Shown: piece after piece, positions 7,909 through 16,476 of the stretch
Position numbering within the stretch: position 1 is the first letter of the stretch
How the letters are laid out: every line of letters starts with the position of its first letter
Position numbers and translations under genes: made by a program
Notes under the pieces: generated by a model
The model's input: the letters and a program-made list of their open reading frames with translations, nothing else
Database searches by the model: none
What the model was told of the DNA's origin: nothing
DNA from: Nocardiopsis listeri NBRC 13360
Lineage (GTDB): Bacteria; Actinomycetota; Actinomycetes; Streptosporangiales; Streptosporangiaceae
Length of the DNA: 64,000 bases
Assembly: GCF_001570765.1 (NCBI RefSeq)
Contig: NZ_BCSH01000009.1
Location: 1-64,000 of the forward strand
Direction of reading: 5' to 3'

Positions 7909-8379
7909 TCACCGGGTGCTGTCGACCGTGGTCAGGGGATCGCCCTCGGTCGAAGACGCCTTGGCGCGCGTGAGGGCGCCCTCCAGGATGGACGCCACCG
8001 CTGTTCGCTCCTCAGTGGTCAGGTGCCGCAGGGGGGAGATGGCGAGTGCGACGTCCATCAGGGTCGCGCGTGTGTGCTCACCCTTCCCGGTGAGCACGGC
8101 CGCGCGTTGTCGCCGGTCCTTTGTGGCCCGCACGCGTTCGACCATGCCGCGGGCGACGAGTTGGTCTATGAGGAAGGTGAGGTTGGGGGCGTTGCAGTAG
8201 AGCCGCCCCGCCAGCGCCTTCATGGTCGGAGGTTCCTGTTCGGGGTCGATCTCCAGCAGGAGCGAGGCCGTCGAGGAGGTGATGTCCAGCTCCGCGAAGG
8301 TGGCGGCCATGCGGTCACTGGTCAGTAGGAACAGCTCGTGGTTGGCCCGCACCGCACGTGCGAGGAATCCGTCGTCCAT
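7909..8379 (-). CDS. MarR family transcriptional regulator
   Basis: 156 residues with a winged-helix MarR domain: the HTH in PTMKALAGRLYCNAPNLTFL, the wing in RVRATKDRRQRAAVLTGKGE, and helical dimerisation ends. It acts as a cytoplasmic repressor, typically released by small aromatic or electrophilic ligands. The start at 8379 is divergent from an old-yellow-enzyme gene with 82 bp between; that gap holds two copies of a dyad repeated again upstream of the truncated SDR gene, so its targets are probably the SDR, itself and the OYE gene. A Cys inside the recognition region (LYCNAPN) could be redox-sensitive, which is an inference. Confidence 0.88.
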   Translation of the reverse strand: MDDGFLARAVRANHELFLLTSDRMAATFAELDITSSTASLLLEIDPEQEPPTMKALAGRLYCNAPNLTFLIDQLVARGMVERVRATKDRRQRAAVLTGKGEHTRATLMDVALAISPLRHLTTEERTAVASILEGALTRAKASSTEGDPLTTVDSTR

Positions 8380-8399
8380 GGCCGGAATCCTAGCGTTCG

Positions 8400-8443
8400 G
8401 TTTGAGTATCGAAGGAAACGATGCAATCCTTCGATATTCGAAC
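8400..8443. promoter_or_regulatory. Divergent operator: two MarR dyads, sites 2 and 3
   Basis: Site 2 is GTTTGAGTATCGAAG (8400-8414). Site 3 (8429-8443) reads GTTCGAATATCGAAG on the minus strand. Together they form a larger 10-bp inverted repeat (8407-8416 / 8427-8436), centred between the MarR and OYE starts. Confidence 0.65.
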
Positions 8444-8461
8444 TAAAATTTCGGAGGGAAC

Positions 8462-9706
8462 GTGGACACTGTCGGTCTGGACACCCCGCTCACCCTGCGC
8501 AGCGGTGCGCGACTACCGAACCGGATCGTCAAGGCCGCCATGGAGGAACAACTCGCCGACACCGATCAGCTCCCCGGCCCGAGGATCCACCGGCTGTACG
8601 AACGGTGGGCCCGGAGCGGCGCAGGCCTGCTCATCACCGGCCACGTCATGATCGATGGCCGCGCGATCGCCCAACCTGGCGACGTCGTTCTGGAGGAGGG
8701 AACCCCTCTGGAAGGCTTCGCTCGTTGGGCCGCGGCGGCCAAGGGCACGGACGAAAGCACACGGGTGTGCATGCAGATCAACCACCCGGGGCGGGTCGTC
8801 CCGGCCGACACGGGAAGCGTGTCGTGGGCGCCCTCCGCGGTACCGATCAGGGTCGGCCACCTCTCCCGCCTCTTCACGCCACCCGTGGCGATGTCGCATG
8901 CGCAGATAGAGGAGACCATCACGCGTTTCGCGGCGACGGCCCGCGCGGCGCAGAACGCCGGGTTCGACGGGGTGCAGGTGCATGCGGCCCACGGCTACCT
9001 CCTGTCGCAGTTCCTCTCCCCGTTGGTCAACCGGCGCACCGACGAATGGGGCGGGAGCCTGCGAAACCGGGCCCGCCTGCTCCTCGAAGTGGTGCGGGGC
9101 ATCCGGTCGGTGACACGCTCCGGCCTCGCCGTGGCGGTCAAGCTCAACTCGGCCGACTTTCAACGCGGCGGCTTCGATCAGGGCGACGCCGAGCAGGTCA
9201 TCGCGATGTTGGCCGCCGAGGGGGTCGATGTCGTCGAACTCTCCGGCGGCAGCGTGGAGAGCCTGGCGACCTCCGGTGCGCCGGCCGATGGTCGGACCCT
9301 GGCCCGGGAGGCCTACTTCCTGGAGCTGGCCGCGAAACTGGCCGGTACCGCCGGGGTGCCCCTGATGCTGACCGGTGGCATCAGACGGCGCTCGGTGGCG
9401 CAGCGGGTGCTGGACGCGGGGCTCGACCTCGTCGGGGTCGCGACGGGCTTCACGGTCGACCCGGCTCTGGCCGGGTACTGGCTGGACGGGCAGGAGCGCG
9501 ACGCCCCACCACCGAGGACGTTCCTGCGTTCCAAGGCGTTGCGCGCGGCGGCCGTCCAGGCCGTGGCCACCGCCCGCATACATCGCATGGCCGCGGGCCG
9601 CCGTGGCCCCTATCTCGGTACCCCTACGGGAGCGTTGGTGGCCGATCGTTTCCGCAGGGGGAGGCGGCTGCGTGCCTACCGGTGCCGGCGTCGGGCCTGG
9701 CGTTGA
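8462..9706 (+). CDS. NADH:flavin oxidoreductase / old yellow enzyme family protein
   Basis: 414 residues; a single FMN-binding TIM barrel without the C-terminal FAD/NAD domain of the longer family members. Recognisable parts are [47 protein letters not shown] (His and Tyr near the flavin), [25 protein letters not shown] and the phosphate-binding end [15 protein letters not shown]. It probably reduces activated alkenes with NAD(P)H and FMN. The GTG at 8462 follows GGAGGGAA. It is divergent from the MarR gene and downstream of two operators, so it is likely induced by an electrophile sensed by MarR. Confidence 0.88.
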   Translation: MDTVGLDTPLTLRSGARLPNRIVKAAMEEQLADTDQLPGPRIHRLYERWARSGAGLLITGHVMIDGRAIAQPGDVVLEEGTPLEGFARWAAAAKGTDESTRVCMQINHPGRVVPADTGSVSWAPSAVPIRVGHLSRLFTPPVAMSHAQIEETITRFAATARAAQNAGFDGVQVHAAHGYLLSQFLSPLVNRRTDEWGGSLRNRARLLLEVVRGIRSVTRSGLAVAVKLNSADFQRGGFDQGDAEQVIAMLAAEGVDVVELSGGSVESLATSGAPADGRTLAREAYFLELAAKLAGTAGVPLMLTGGIRRRSVAQRVLDAGLDLVGVATGFTVDPALAGYWLDGQERDAPPPRTFLRSKALRAAAVQAVATARIHRMAAGRRGPYLGTPTGALVADRFRRGRRLRAYRCRRRAWR

Positions 9707-9792
9707 CGGCCGCATCTTTTTCCCACGGAACACCATCCTGAATCGGAATGAGCATCATCGGTCACGGGTGGTTCTGTGATGATGAGTTCAGG

Positions 9793-9819
9793 CATCTCGC
9801 TGCATATTAGAGCGAGATG
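9793..9819 (+). terminator. Hairpin after the OYE gene
   Basis: CATCTCGCT (9793-9801) and AGCGAGATG (9811-9819) form a 9-bp stem with a 9-nt AT-rich loop, about 85 bases after the OYE stop codon. Confidence 0.5.
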
Positions 9820-10038
9820 GTCGAACCCCGGTCTTTCAATGAGCTGTTCGTCCATTTGTGGGATCGGGCCCAGCTGATTCGCCCTCGCCGTTGAACGGGT
9901 TCTGTGCACTGGTGGGGGTGGTTCTTCTGCCGTAGGGTCGTGCCAGGCGTGGACCTGGGAAAGGTGTCCGGTTTGTCTGTTTCTCCACTAGTTGTAGATT
10001 TGAGCACTCGCCCCGGATGAACCCGCAGGTCAACGAGA
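9820..10038. other. Gene-free stretch before the CRISPR relic
   Basis: No credible gene. A short plus frame from 9817 (MVEPRSFNELFVHLWDRAQL, stop near 9895) has the flavour of a transposase start, but it is too short to name. The stretch leads directly into the two-repeat CRISPR relic. Confidence 0.4.
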
Positions 10039-10126
10039 CTGCTCCTCGCACGCGGGGATGGACCCCAGTCCTTCATGAACGCAGGGGTGATCTTGATCTG
10101 CTCCCCGCGCATGCGGGGATTTGGGT
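10039..10126 (+). CRISPR. Two-repeat relic of a second type I-E CRISPR array
   Basis: Copy 1 (10039-10066, CTGCTCCTCG then CACGCGGGGATGGACC) and copy 2 (10098-10126, CTGCTCCCCGCGCATGCGGG then GATTTGGG) share a hairpin-forming core. The GGGGAT motifs are exactly 61 bp apart, the unit length of the large array in this window (29 repeat + 32 spacer). Copy 1 has a 2-nt deletion in the stem. The core differs from the large array's repeat (GCTCCCCGCGC against GAGCCCCACGC), so this derives from another repeat family. No further copies are found at +61 or -61. Confidence 0.65.
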
Positions 10127-10309
10127 CCGTACCCGCTTCGGGTAAACTAACGGACTTGACGCCGAGGGGTTCCGTGCCGTCATGGGGGTGTCGGTCCCGG
10201 GGGAAGCATCACCTGAACGTCGGTGCTCGAATCGTGCGTTTTCCGGGTTTCGTCACCTCACGATGCTAAACATGGCTCACACCTCGAACATCTGCACCAG
10301 GAGTGGCCC

Positions 10310-11326
10310 ATGTTCTTCGAACACCTCACCGAGTTCGGCGGACTGCCGGTATTCGACTACGCGTCTCCGGAAGAGCTGTCGTCCTCGACCCCCCGGTACG
10401 AACAGGACCAAGTGGACGCCGACGCGCAGAACGCGGCCCTTCGAACCCCCGATGCCTACGCGTGGCGGTTCCAGGTCGAGTCCTTCGATCCCGAGGAGGA
10501 GTTCGCCGACCACTTCGGCTCCTTCGTGGCGGCGACGGACACCAGCGCGGTGAAGGCCATCGTGATCGGGGCGGCGGGCGATTCCGAGTTGGACGAGCCC
10601 GGCGCCCCCGCCCGTGACGCGCTCTTGGAACACGCGGACCGGTTCACCGGGCTCAGGTCACTGTTCATCGGCGACCTGATCTCAGAAGAAGCCGAACTCT
10701 CCTGGATCCACCAGCCGGATCTGGCCCCGGTCCTGGCCGCCTACCCGAACCTGACCGAGTTCGCCGTGCGCGGTACCGGCGACCCCTACCTCAACCCGGG
10801 CAGCCACCTGGGGTTGGACATCGGCCGCCACGACGCGCTGCGCACCCTCACCGTGCAGACCGGCGGCCTGCCCGCGCGCGTCGCCCGCGGTATCGACGGT
10901 TCCGATCTGCCCGAGTTGGAGCACCTGGAACTGTGGCTGGGGGTCGGACAATATCGGGGCGACACCTACCCGCAGGACCTGTCCCGCACCCTGTCGGGCG
11001 AGGCGTTCCCGCGCCTGCTCCACCTGGGGCTTCGCAATGCGGAGAACACCGACCTGTGGGTGCGCGCCCTGGCGGAGGCTCCCGTGGTGGGTCGATTGCG
11101 TTCGCTGGATCTGTCGATGGGCACGCTCACCGACGAGGGCGCCGAAGTACTGATGGGCGCCCCGGCCTTCCGTGACCTGGCCCGGTTGGATCTGAGCCAC
11201 CACTACATGTCCGAGGACATGGAGCGGCGGGTTCGTGAGGTCTTCGCGGAGGCCGACGTCGACCTGAGCGCGCAGGAGCGGCAGGTCGAGGAGAACGATT
11301 GGCGTTTCCCGTCCGCCACCGAATGA
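10310..11326 (+). CDS. STM4015 family leucine-rich-repeat-like protein
   Basis: 338 residues. The start MFFEHLTEFGGLPVFDY and the alternating hydrophobic pattern (LRSLFIGDL, LTEFAVRGTGD, LEHLELWLGVG, LLHLGLRNAENTDLW, LRSLDLSMGTLTDEGAEVL, LARLDLSHHYMS) fit the STM4015 family: ribonuclease-inhibitor-like repeats of 25-30 residues. No enzymatic residues are evident; such folds bind other proteins. The function is not established. The ATG at 10310 is preceded by AGGAG. The gene stands alone next to the CRISPR relic, and no STM4011-4014 partners lie nearby. Confidence 0.75.
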   Translation: MFFEHLTEFGGLPVFDYASPEELSSSTPRYEQDQVDADAQNAALRTPDAYAWRFQVESFDPEEEFADHFGSFVAATDTSAVKAIVIGAAGDSELDEPGAPARDALLEHADRFTGLRSLFIGDLISEEAELSWIHQPDLAPVLAAYPNLTEFAVRGTGDPYLNPGSHLGLDIGRHDALRTLTVQTGGLPARVARGIDGSDLPELEHLELWLGVGQYRGDTYPQDLSRTLSGEAFPRLLHLGLRNAENTDLWVRALAEAPVVGRLRSLDLSMGTLTDEGAEVLMGAPAFRDLARLDLSHHYMSEDMERRVREVFAEADVDLSAQERQVEENDWRFPSATE

Positions 11327-11385
11327 GACGGGGGCCGCGCGCCGATGCTCGGACCGGGTGCGGACGTGCCACTGCCGAGGAACGG

Positions 11386-11532
11386 TCAGTCGCCGGTGGA
11401 ACCGTTGGCGGCGCGGTCCTCACGGCGACGCAGCGCCATGTCGGACAGGGCTGCGAGCCCGAAGGCGATGGTCATGGCGGCGAGCACGCCCAGAACCAGG
11501 ACGGCGGTACCGAAGGAGGTCGGGTCGATCAT
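11386..11532 (-). CDS. Small single-span membrane protein (48 aa)
   Basis: A short gene encoding MIDPTSFGTAVLVLGVLAAM, then a continuing hydrophobic stretch (TIAFGLAALSDMA) and the basic tail LRRREDR. One membrane segment (residues about 8-32) with the positive tail inside is expected. The start ATG at 11532 has the ribosome site AGGAG. Codon use is strongly GC-ended, as in its neighbours. It is not part of any operon; purB follows downstream on the same strand after about 300 bases. No family recognised. Confidence 0.6.
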   Translation of the reverse strand: MIDPTSFGTAVLVLGVLAAMTIAFGLAALSDMALRRREDRAANGSTGD

Positions 11533-11633
11533 GGGGTCTCCTGTCGAGGGGTGGGCCGACACCTCAACCGTAATAGGCGTTAACTTTCGAACCCACTGTT
11601 AGCGCGAGTGAAAAGCGTCATACCCGATCCCAC

Positions 11634-11681
11634 GAAAGAGGGGGCCAAGGCACAAGGCCTCGGACCCCCTCTCGACATCGA
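11634..11681. terminator. Hairpin between the small membrane gene and purB
   Basis: AGAGGGGG...CCGAGGC pairs with GCCTTGG...CCCCCTCT across a short CTTGT loop, just beyond the purB stop codon on the minus strand. It probably terminates purB transcription. Confidence 0.6.
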
Positions 11682-11688
11682 ACGGCGA

Positions 11689-13119
11689 CTACAGGATCGA
11701 CCCCGGCGCGTACGAGGCGGCCTCGGGGCGCTCGGCCAGTACGGCGTCCACTCGTGCCACCACGTCGGCGACCTGGTCGGCGGCGGCACCGGTGAACGTG
11801 ATCCGGTCGGCGAGCAGGGCGTCCAGGGCGGCCCGGTCCAGTGGGAAGCGCTCGTCCTCGGCCAACCGGTCCAGCAGCCGGTTGCCCACGCCCTCCTGGC
11901 GCATCGTCAGGGCGGAACCCACAGCGTGTTCCTTGATGAGCTCGTGGGCGCTTTCGCGACCCACCCCGGCGCGCACCGCGGCCATCAGCATCTTGGTGGT
12001 GGCCAAGAACGGCAGGTACCGGTCCAGCTCGGCGGAGATCACCGCGGGGAAGGCGCCGAACTCGTCGAGCACCGTCAGCATGGTCTCCACCAGCCCGTCG
12101 AAGGCGAAGAACGCGTCCGGCAGCGCCACCCGGCGTACCACCGAGCACGACACGTCGCCCTCGTTCCACTGGTCGCCGGCCAGCTCACCGGTCATGGACG
12201 CGTACCCACGCAGGATCACGGTCAGCCCGTTGACCCGCTCGCACGAACGCGTGTTCATCTTGTGCGGCATCGCCGACGAGCCGACCTGGCCCTCGGCGAA
12301 GCCCTCGGTGACCAGCTCGTGTCCGGCCATCAACCGGATGGTCTTGGCCAGGGAGGAAGGTCCGGCGGCCAGCTGCACCAGCGCGGTCAGTACCTCGAAG
12401 TCCAAGGAGCGCGGGTAGACCTGGCCCACGCTGGTGAATCGCCGCTCGAACCCCAGGTGGGCGGCCACCTCGTTCTCCAGGGAGGTCAGCGCCTCGCGGT
12501 CGCCGCCGAGCAGGTCCAGCATGTCCTGGGCGGTTCCGACCGGGCCCTTGATCCCGCGCAGCGGGTAGCGGGCGATGAGCTCCTCCAGTCGCCCGTACGC
12601 CACCAACACCTCGTCGGTGATCGAAGCGAACCGCTTGCCGAGCGTCGTCGCCTGCGCGGCCACGTTGTGCGAACGACCGGCCATGACGGTCTCGCCGTAC
12701 TCCGCGGACAGACGGCCCAGTCGGGCCAGCAGCGCCACGACGCGGTCGCGCACCAGCAACAGGCTGTCGCGCACCTGCAACTGCTCGACGTTCTCGGTCA
12801 GGTCGCGCGAGGTCATGCCCTTGTGCACGTGTTCGTGGCCGGCGAGGGCGTTGAACTCCTCGATCCGGGCCTTGACGTCGTGTCGGGTGACACGCTCGCG
12901 CTCGGCGATGGAGGCCAGATCGACCTGCTCCAGGACCTTCTCGTAGTCCTCGACCACACCGGCCGGTACGTCCACGCCCAAACGTGCCTGGGCGCGCAGT
13001 ACGGCCAGCCAGAGTCGCCGTTCGGCGACCACCTTGTACTCGGGGGACCACAGCCGGGTCAGTTCCGCCGAAGCGTAACGGGCGGCCAGGACATCGGGGA
13101 TGACGGGTTTCGCGCTCAC
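11689..13119 (-). CDS. purB: Adenylosuccinate lyase
   Basis: 476 residues, the usual family length. It catalyses two fumarate-releasing steps of purine synthesis (SAICAR to AICAR, adenylosuccinate to AMP). The fumarase/aspartase signature is present as GQVGSSAMPHKMNTRSCERV, with the catalytic Ser in the flexible loop; the catalytic His lies in MTSRDLTEN and the MAGRSHNVAAQATTLGKR segment follows it. The GTG at 13119 (MSAKPVIPDVLAARYAS) is chosen because similarity starts there; the open frame upstream is a shadow. It is divergent from the two-component system with 132 bp between. Confidence 0.93.
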   Translation of the reverse strand: MSAKPVIPDVLAARYASAELTRLWSPEYKVVAERRLWLAVLRAQARLGVDVPAGVVEDYEKVLEQVDLASIAERERVTRHDVKARIEEFNALAGHEHVHKGMTSRDLTENVEQLQVRDSLLLVRDRVVALLARLGRLSAEYGETVMAGRSHNVAAQATTLGKRFASITDEVLVAYGRLEELIARYPLRGIKGPVGTAQDMLDLLGGDREALTSLENEVAAHLGFERRFTSVGQVYPRSLDFEVLTALVQLAAGPSSLAKTIRLMAGHELVTEGFAEGQVGSSAMPHKMNTRSCERVNGLTVILRGYASMTGELAGDQWNEGDVSCSVVRRVALPDAFFAFDGLVETMLTVLDEFGAFPAVISAELDRYLPFLATTKMLMAAVRAGVGRESAHELIKEHAVGSALTMRQEGVGNRLLDRLAEDERFPLDRAALDALLADRITFTGAAADQVADVVARVDAVLAERPEAASYAPGSIL

Positions 13120-13173
13120 GTCGGTCCACCCTACCGGCCTGAACCGCTTTGCCCTCGGCCGGGCCGGACCCGA

Positions 13174-13193
13174 CGGTAGGGCCGGCCCTACCG
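13174..13193. promoter_or_regulatory. 20-bp perfect palindrome between purB and the sensor kinase
   Basis: CGGTAGGGCCGGCCCTACCG is perfectly palindromic and sits 59 bases upstream of the kinase start, close to where its promoter must be. It is a candidate site for the LuxR-type response regulator or a purine regulator. Confidence 0.5.
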
Positions 13194-13251
13194 CGAACCG
13201 ACGGGTTCGACGGATGTTCCCCGAGCCCCGCCGCGTTCTAGCGTTGACACC

Positions 13252-14619
13252 ATGAGTTCCCTGAACGTCTCCGACGCCCGAACCGGCACCCTGCCATGGG
13301 CTCTGGCCGGCCCGCGCTACCTGATCGGTTCCTGGGTCTGGCGGGCCCTGGCCTACACCCTGACCACCATCATGGTCGGTGGTGTCCTCATGACAGTGGC
13401 CTTCCCCGTGTACGCGCCGTTGGCGGCGAGCGTGGTGATGATCGAGTCGAGGGCCGTCGGTGACGTGATCTTCCTCTTCCTGCTCGGCGTGGTGATGGTG
13501 GTGTGCTTCGGCCCGCTCATCGCCATCCCGCTCGGGGCGGTGGAACGGCGCAGGCTGCGAATCGTACTGCCCGGACCTGATCACAGCGGCCACCGCGAAC
13601 CCCCCGCCGGACTGTGGGGATGGTTCCGCACCCGCTACACCGAGGCCGCGACCTGGCGTGAGGTGGCCTACGCGGCGGTCATGCTCGTGCTCTTCGTCGT
13701 CACCCTGACCCTGGTCGGATTCCTGTTCACCACCGCGCTCACCTTGGCGGCCACCCCGTTCATCCTCCAATCACCCGAAGAGGCACCTTTGAGCATGGGC
13801 CCGTTCCAGCTGTACTCCAGCATGGACGCCCTCCCCTTCGCCCTGGCCTCACCGTTGTTCGCGATCGCGTTGCTCTACGCCTGCGGCCTGCTGTCCTACG
13901 GGCACGGGGTCGTCGCCCGGTCCCTGCTGGTCGGCCCGCCCAAGGAGGAGCTCTACGCCGAACTCGGTCAGGTCACCGAGTCCCGCGCCCGCCTGGTCAA
14001 CGCCTTCGAGTACGAACGTCGCCGCATCGAACGCGACCTGCACGACGGCGCCCAACAGCGGCTCGTGGCGCTCAGCATGGACCTGGGCATGGCCCGCGTC
14101 GACCTCGACGAGGACTCACCCGCCGACCGGCGTGTGGTGGCCGCCCAGTCCAAGGCCGACGAACTCATCGACGAGATCCGCGAACTCGTGCGCGGCATCC
14201 ACCCGCGCGTGCTCACCGACCGCGGTCTGCCCTCCGCCCTGGCCGAACTCGCCGACCACTGTCCGGTTCCGGTCACCGTCAACGCCGACCTGCCACGACG
14301 CCAACCCCCGCACGTGGAGGGCACCGCCTACTTCGTGGTGGCCGAGGCCCTCACCAACGCCTACAAGCACACCGAGGCCAACGCCGTCACCGTCCACGCC
14401 GACCTGCGGGAAGGGCCCCGAGGCGACGTGCTCAGGGTGGAGATCACCGACTACGGTCCCGGCGGCGCCGACCCCTCACGCGGCAGCGGCCTGACCGGCA
14501 TGGCGGACCGGGTCGCCGTCATGGGCGGCACAATGGACCTGTCCAGCCCCGTGGGAGGGCCGACCAGGATTCGAGTGGAGCTGCCTTGCACGACCGAACA
14601 GCCGCAGACCCAGAGGTGA
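13252..14619 (+). CDS. NarL-family sensor histidine kinase
   Basis: 455 residues. The N-terminal ~230 residues contain four membrane segments in two pairs (about 35-60, 72-95, 140-170, 200-225), the putative-sensor domain common in actinobacterial kinases. The HisKA_3 box RRRIERDLHDGAQQRLVALS carries the phospho-acceptor His264. The HATPase_c domain follows with VAEALTNAYKHTEANAVTVH (N box) and DYGPGG (G1 box). It overlaps its response regulator by 4 nt. The signal is unknown. Confidence 0.9.
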   Translation: MSSLNVSDARTGTLPWALAGPRYLIGSWVWRALAYTLTTIMVGGVLMTVAFPVYAPLAASVVMIESRAVGDVIFLFLLGVVMVVCFGPLIAIPLGAVERRRLRIVLPGPDHSGHREPPAGLWGWFRTRYTEAATWREVAYAAVMLVLFVVTLTLVGFLFTTALTLAATPFILQSPEEAPLSMGPFQLYSSMDALPFALASPLFAIALLYACGLLSYGHGVVARSLLVGPPKEELYAELGQVTESRARLVNAFEYERRRIERDLHDGAQQRLVALSMDLGMARVDLDEDSPADRRVVAAQSKADELIDEIRELVRGIHPRVLTDRGLPSALAELADHCPVPVTVNADLPRRQPPHVEGTAYFVVAEALTNAYKHTEANAVTVHADLREGPRGDVLRVEITDYGPGGADPSRGSGLTGMADRVAVMGGTMDLSSPVGGPTRIRVELPCTTEQPQTQR

Positions 14620-15275
14620 CCCGGGTGCCGACGGTGCTCGCCGAGGACGGTGTGCTGTTGCGCGAGGGGCTGGTCGGGGTGCTCGAACGCTTCGGCTTCC
14701 CCGTGGTGGCCGCCGTCGGCGACGGTGAGGAACTGATCGCGGCCGTGGACGAACACCGCCCCGGGTTGGTCGTCACCGACATCCGCATGCCGCCCGACTT
14801 CACCGACGAGGGCCTGCGCGCCGCCGTGCGACTGCGTCGCGCCCACCCCGGCCTGGCCGTGGTGGCGCTCAGCCAGTACGTGGAGCTGAGCTATGCCACC
14901 GAACTACTGGACTCCGGGGACGGTGAAGGCGTCGGCTACCTGCTCAAGCAGCGGGTGGGCGACGTCCGCGAGTTCGCGTCGGTGCTGCGCAAGGTGGTGG
15001 AGGGGGCCACTTTCGTCGACCCCGAGGTGGTGCGTCAGCTGCTGCGCCGCAGCGCCGACCCGTTGCAGCGCCTCACCGCACGCGAACGCGAGGTGCTCGA
15101 ACACATGGCCGAGGGGCACTCCAACGGGGCGATCGCGCGCAAGCTCGTGGTCAGCGACGCCGCCGTGGGCAAGCACGTGGGCAACATCCTGGCCAAGCTG
15201 GACCTGCCGCCCGACGACGGTGTGCACCGTCGGGTCCAGGCGGTCCTGGCGTTCCTGCGCGCCCAGGCCGGCTGA
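14616..15275 (+). CDS. LuxR/NarL-type response regulator
   Basis: 219 residues. Receiver domain with acidic AED near the start, phospho-acceptor Asp55 in LVVTDIRMPP, Thr/Ser in VVALSQYVEL and Lys in YLLKQRVGD. The C-terminal LuxR HTH is LTAREREVLEHMAEGHSNGA, then IARKLVVSDAAVGKHVGNIL. I chose the GTG at 14616 because it overlaps the kinase stop (GTGA), the standard arrangement for these pairs; an earlier in-frame start would add ten residues. It should be phosphorylated by the adjacent kinase. Confidence 0.9.
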   Translation: MTRVPTVLAEDGVLLREGLVGVLERFGFPVVAAVGDGEELIAAVDEHRPGLVVTDIRMPPDFTDEGLRAAVRLRRAHPGLAVVALSQYVELSYATELLDSGDGEGVGYLLKQRVGDVREFASVLRKVVEGATFVDPEVVRQLLRRSADPLQRLTAREREVLEHMAEGHSNGAIARKLVVSDAAVGKHVGNILAKLDLPPDDGVHRRVQAVLAFLRAQAG

Positions 15276-15292
15276 GGCCGCGGCCCCGGAAG

Positions 15293-15315
15293 GCCGGAGG
15301 GACACCGCCTCCGGC
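15293..15315 (+). terminator. Hairpin after the response regulator
   Basis: GCCGGAGG (15293-15300) pairs with CCTCCGGC (15308-15315) around a 7-nt loop, shortly after the regulator stop codon. Confidence 0.5.
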
Positions 15316-15472
15316 GCCCGGTCCCGCCCGGTTCGGGTGTAGGTGATCGAACGGGGGGAAAGTCCCTGGAAGGGTGGATCGGACGGGTCGTCGTTTCGAG
15401 ACGACGGCCCCGCGGCACGGTCCGAACCCGGCGCGAACCCCTTCCCTTTGCGCACACCCCGAGGAGAGTTGG

Positions 15473-16417
15473 ATGCAACCGACGGTCGCCGCCCCCGAGA
15501 GCGTCACCTGGCGCGTACACCTGGACCGCTCGATGTGGGTGGCCGGCGTACGAGCCCTGATGCTCCAGGCGCTGCACCCGATCGCCATGCAGGGGGTGTG
15601 GCAGCGCTCCGACTTCCGAAGCGACCCCACCGGCCGCCTGCTGCGCACCGCCCACTTCATCGCGGTCACCACCTATGGCAGCCACACCGAAGCCGACACC
15701 TTGGGCGAACACATTCGTCGGGTGCATCGCGCCCTGAGCTTCACCGATCCCACCACCGGACGCCTGCACCGGGTCGACCAGCACGACCTGCTGGTGTGGG
15801 TGCACTGCGCCGAGGTCACGTCCTACCTGGAGACCACTGTGCGCGCCGGGCTCGAACTGAGCCCCGCCGACATGGACCGCTACCTGGACGAACAGTCGCT
15901 CACCGCCGGCTACGTGGGGCTGTCCCGCGACGACGTGCCGCGCAACGTCGCCGACATGCGTCGCTACCTGGCGGCCGTGCGTCCCGAGCTCAAGGTCACC
16001 GAAGAGGCCCGCCGGGCGGTCCGTTTCCTGCTGTGGCCCAAGGTCCCAGAACAGCTGGCCTGGCTGGCCCCGCTCAAACCGCTGTGGTTGCCGGTGGGCG
16101 CCCTGGCCTACGCGACCCTGCCCGCCTGGGCCCGCCACGCCTACGGGATGATCCCCCGGATCCCGGGTGCCGCCACCACCGCCACCGCGGGGCTGCGCCT
16201 GATGCGTTCCGGCCTCGATCGGGTACCGGAGAACCTCTACAACAAGGTCTTCGACGAGGCCACCGTGCTCAGCGCCGAGGAGGCCAAGCAACGGCTGCTG
16301 GACGCCGGATACCGGATGGATCGGGCCTCGGGCGGGGTGCGCTCGATGACCCGGTTCGACTCGGCACCGCTCGCCCTGACCACGGCCCGTCGCGACGACA
16401 TCGAGACCATCGGGTAG
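15473..16417 (+). CDS. Oxygenase MpaB/Lcp-like family protein (DUF2236)
   Basis: 314 residues of the ER-bound oxygenase mpaB/B'/latex-clearing protein family. Signature parts are WVAGVRALMLQALHPIAMQG near the N-terminus, FIAVTTYGSHTEAD, and the HDLLVWVHCAEVTSYLETT helix whose His/Glu residues belong to the proposed heme or metal site. Members oxygenate polyisoprene (Lcp) or have unknown substrates; this one lacks a signal peptide. The ATG at 15473 is preceded by GAGGAGAG; an upstream in-frame ATG would read through the regulator's terminator region. Confidence 0.85.
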   Translation: MQPTVAAPESVTWRVHLDRSMWVAGVRALMLQALHPIAMQGVWQRSDFRSDPTGRLLRTAHFIAVTTYGSHTEADTLGEHIRRVHRALSFTDPTTGRLHRVDQHDLLVWVHCAEVTSYLETTVRAGLELSPADMDRYLDEQSLTAGYVGLSRDDVPRNVADMRRYLAAVRPELKVTEEARRAVRFLLWPKVPEQLAWLAPLKPLWLPVGALAYATLPAWARHAYGMIPRIPGAATTATAGLRLMRSGLDRVPENLYNKVFDEATVLSAEEAKQRLLDAGYRMDRASGGVRSMTRFDSAPLALTTARRDDIETIG

Positions 16418-16476
16418 AGCGGATAACGAATGACCTGAGGTCAAGGCCCGATCGGCGACGCTCGGGGGTGAAAAGG

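Noticed and set aside
9987-10020. Possible third copy of the CRISPR relic (GCACTCGCCCCGGATGAACC)
   Set aside because: Falls 41 rather than 61 bp from the neighbouring copy and lacks the stem; treated as chance similarity.
11608-13179. 523-codon plus-strand frame opposite purB
   Set aside because: His/Gln/Gly-rich antisense shadow of a well-conserved enzyme gene.
13120-13770. N-terminal extension of purB by about 217 codons
   Set aside because: Reads as low-complexity His/Asp/Gly-rich sequence opposite the sensor kinase; family similarity starts at the GTG at 13,119.
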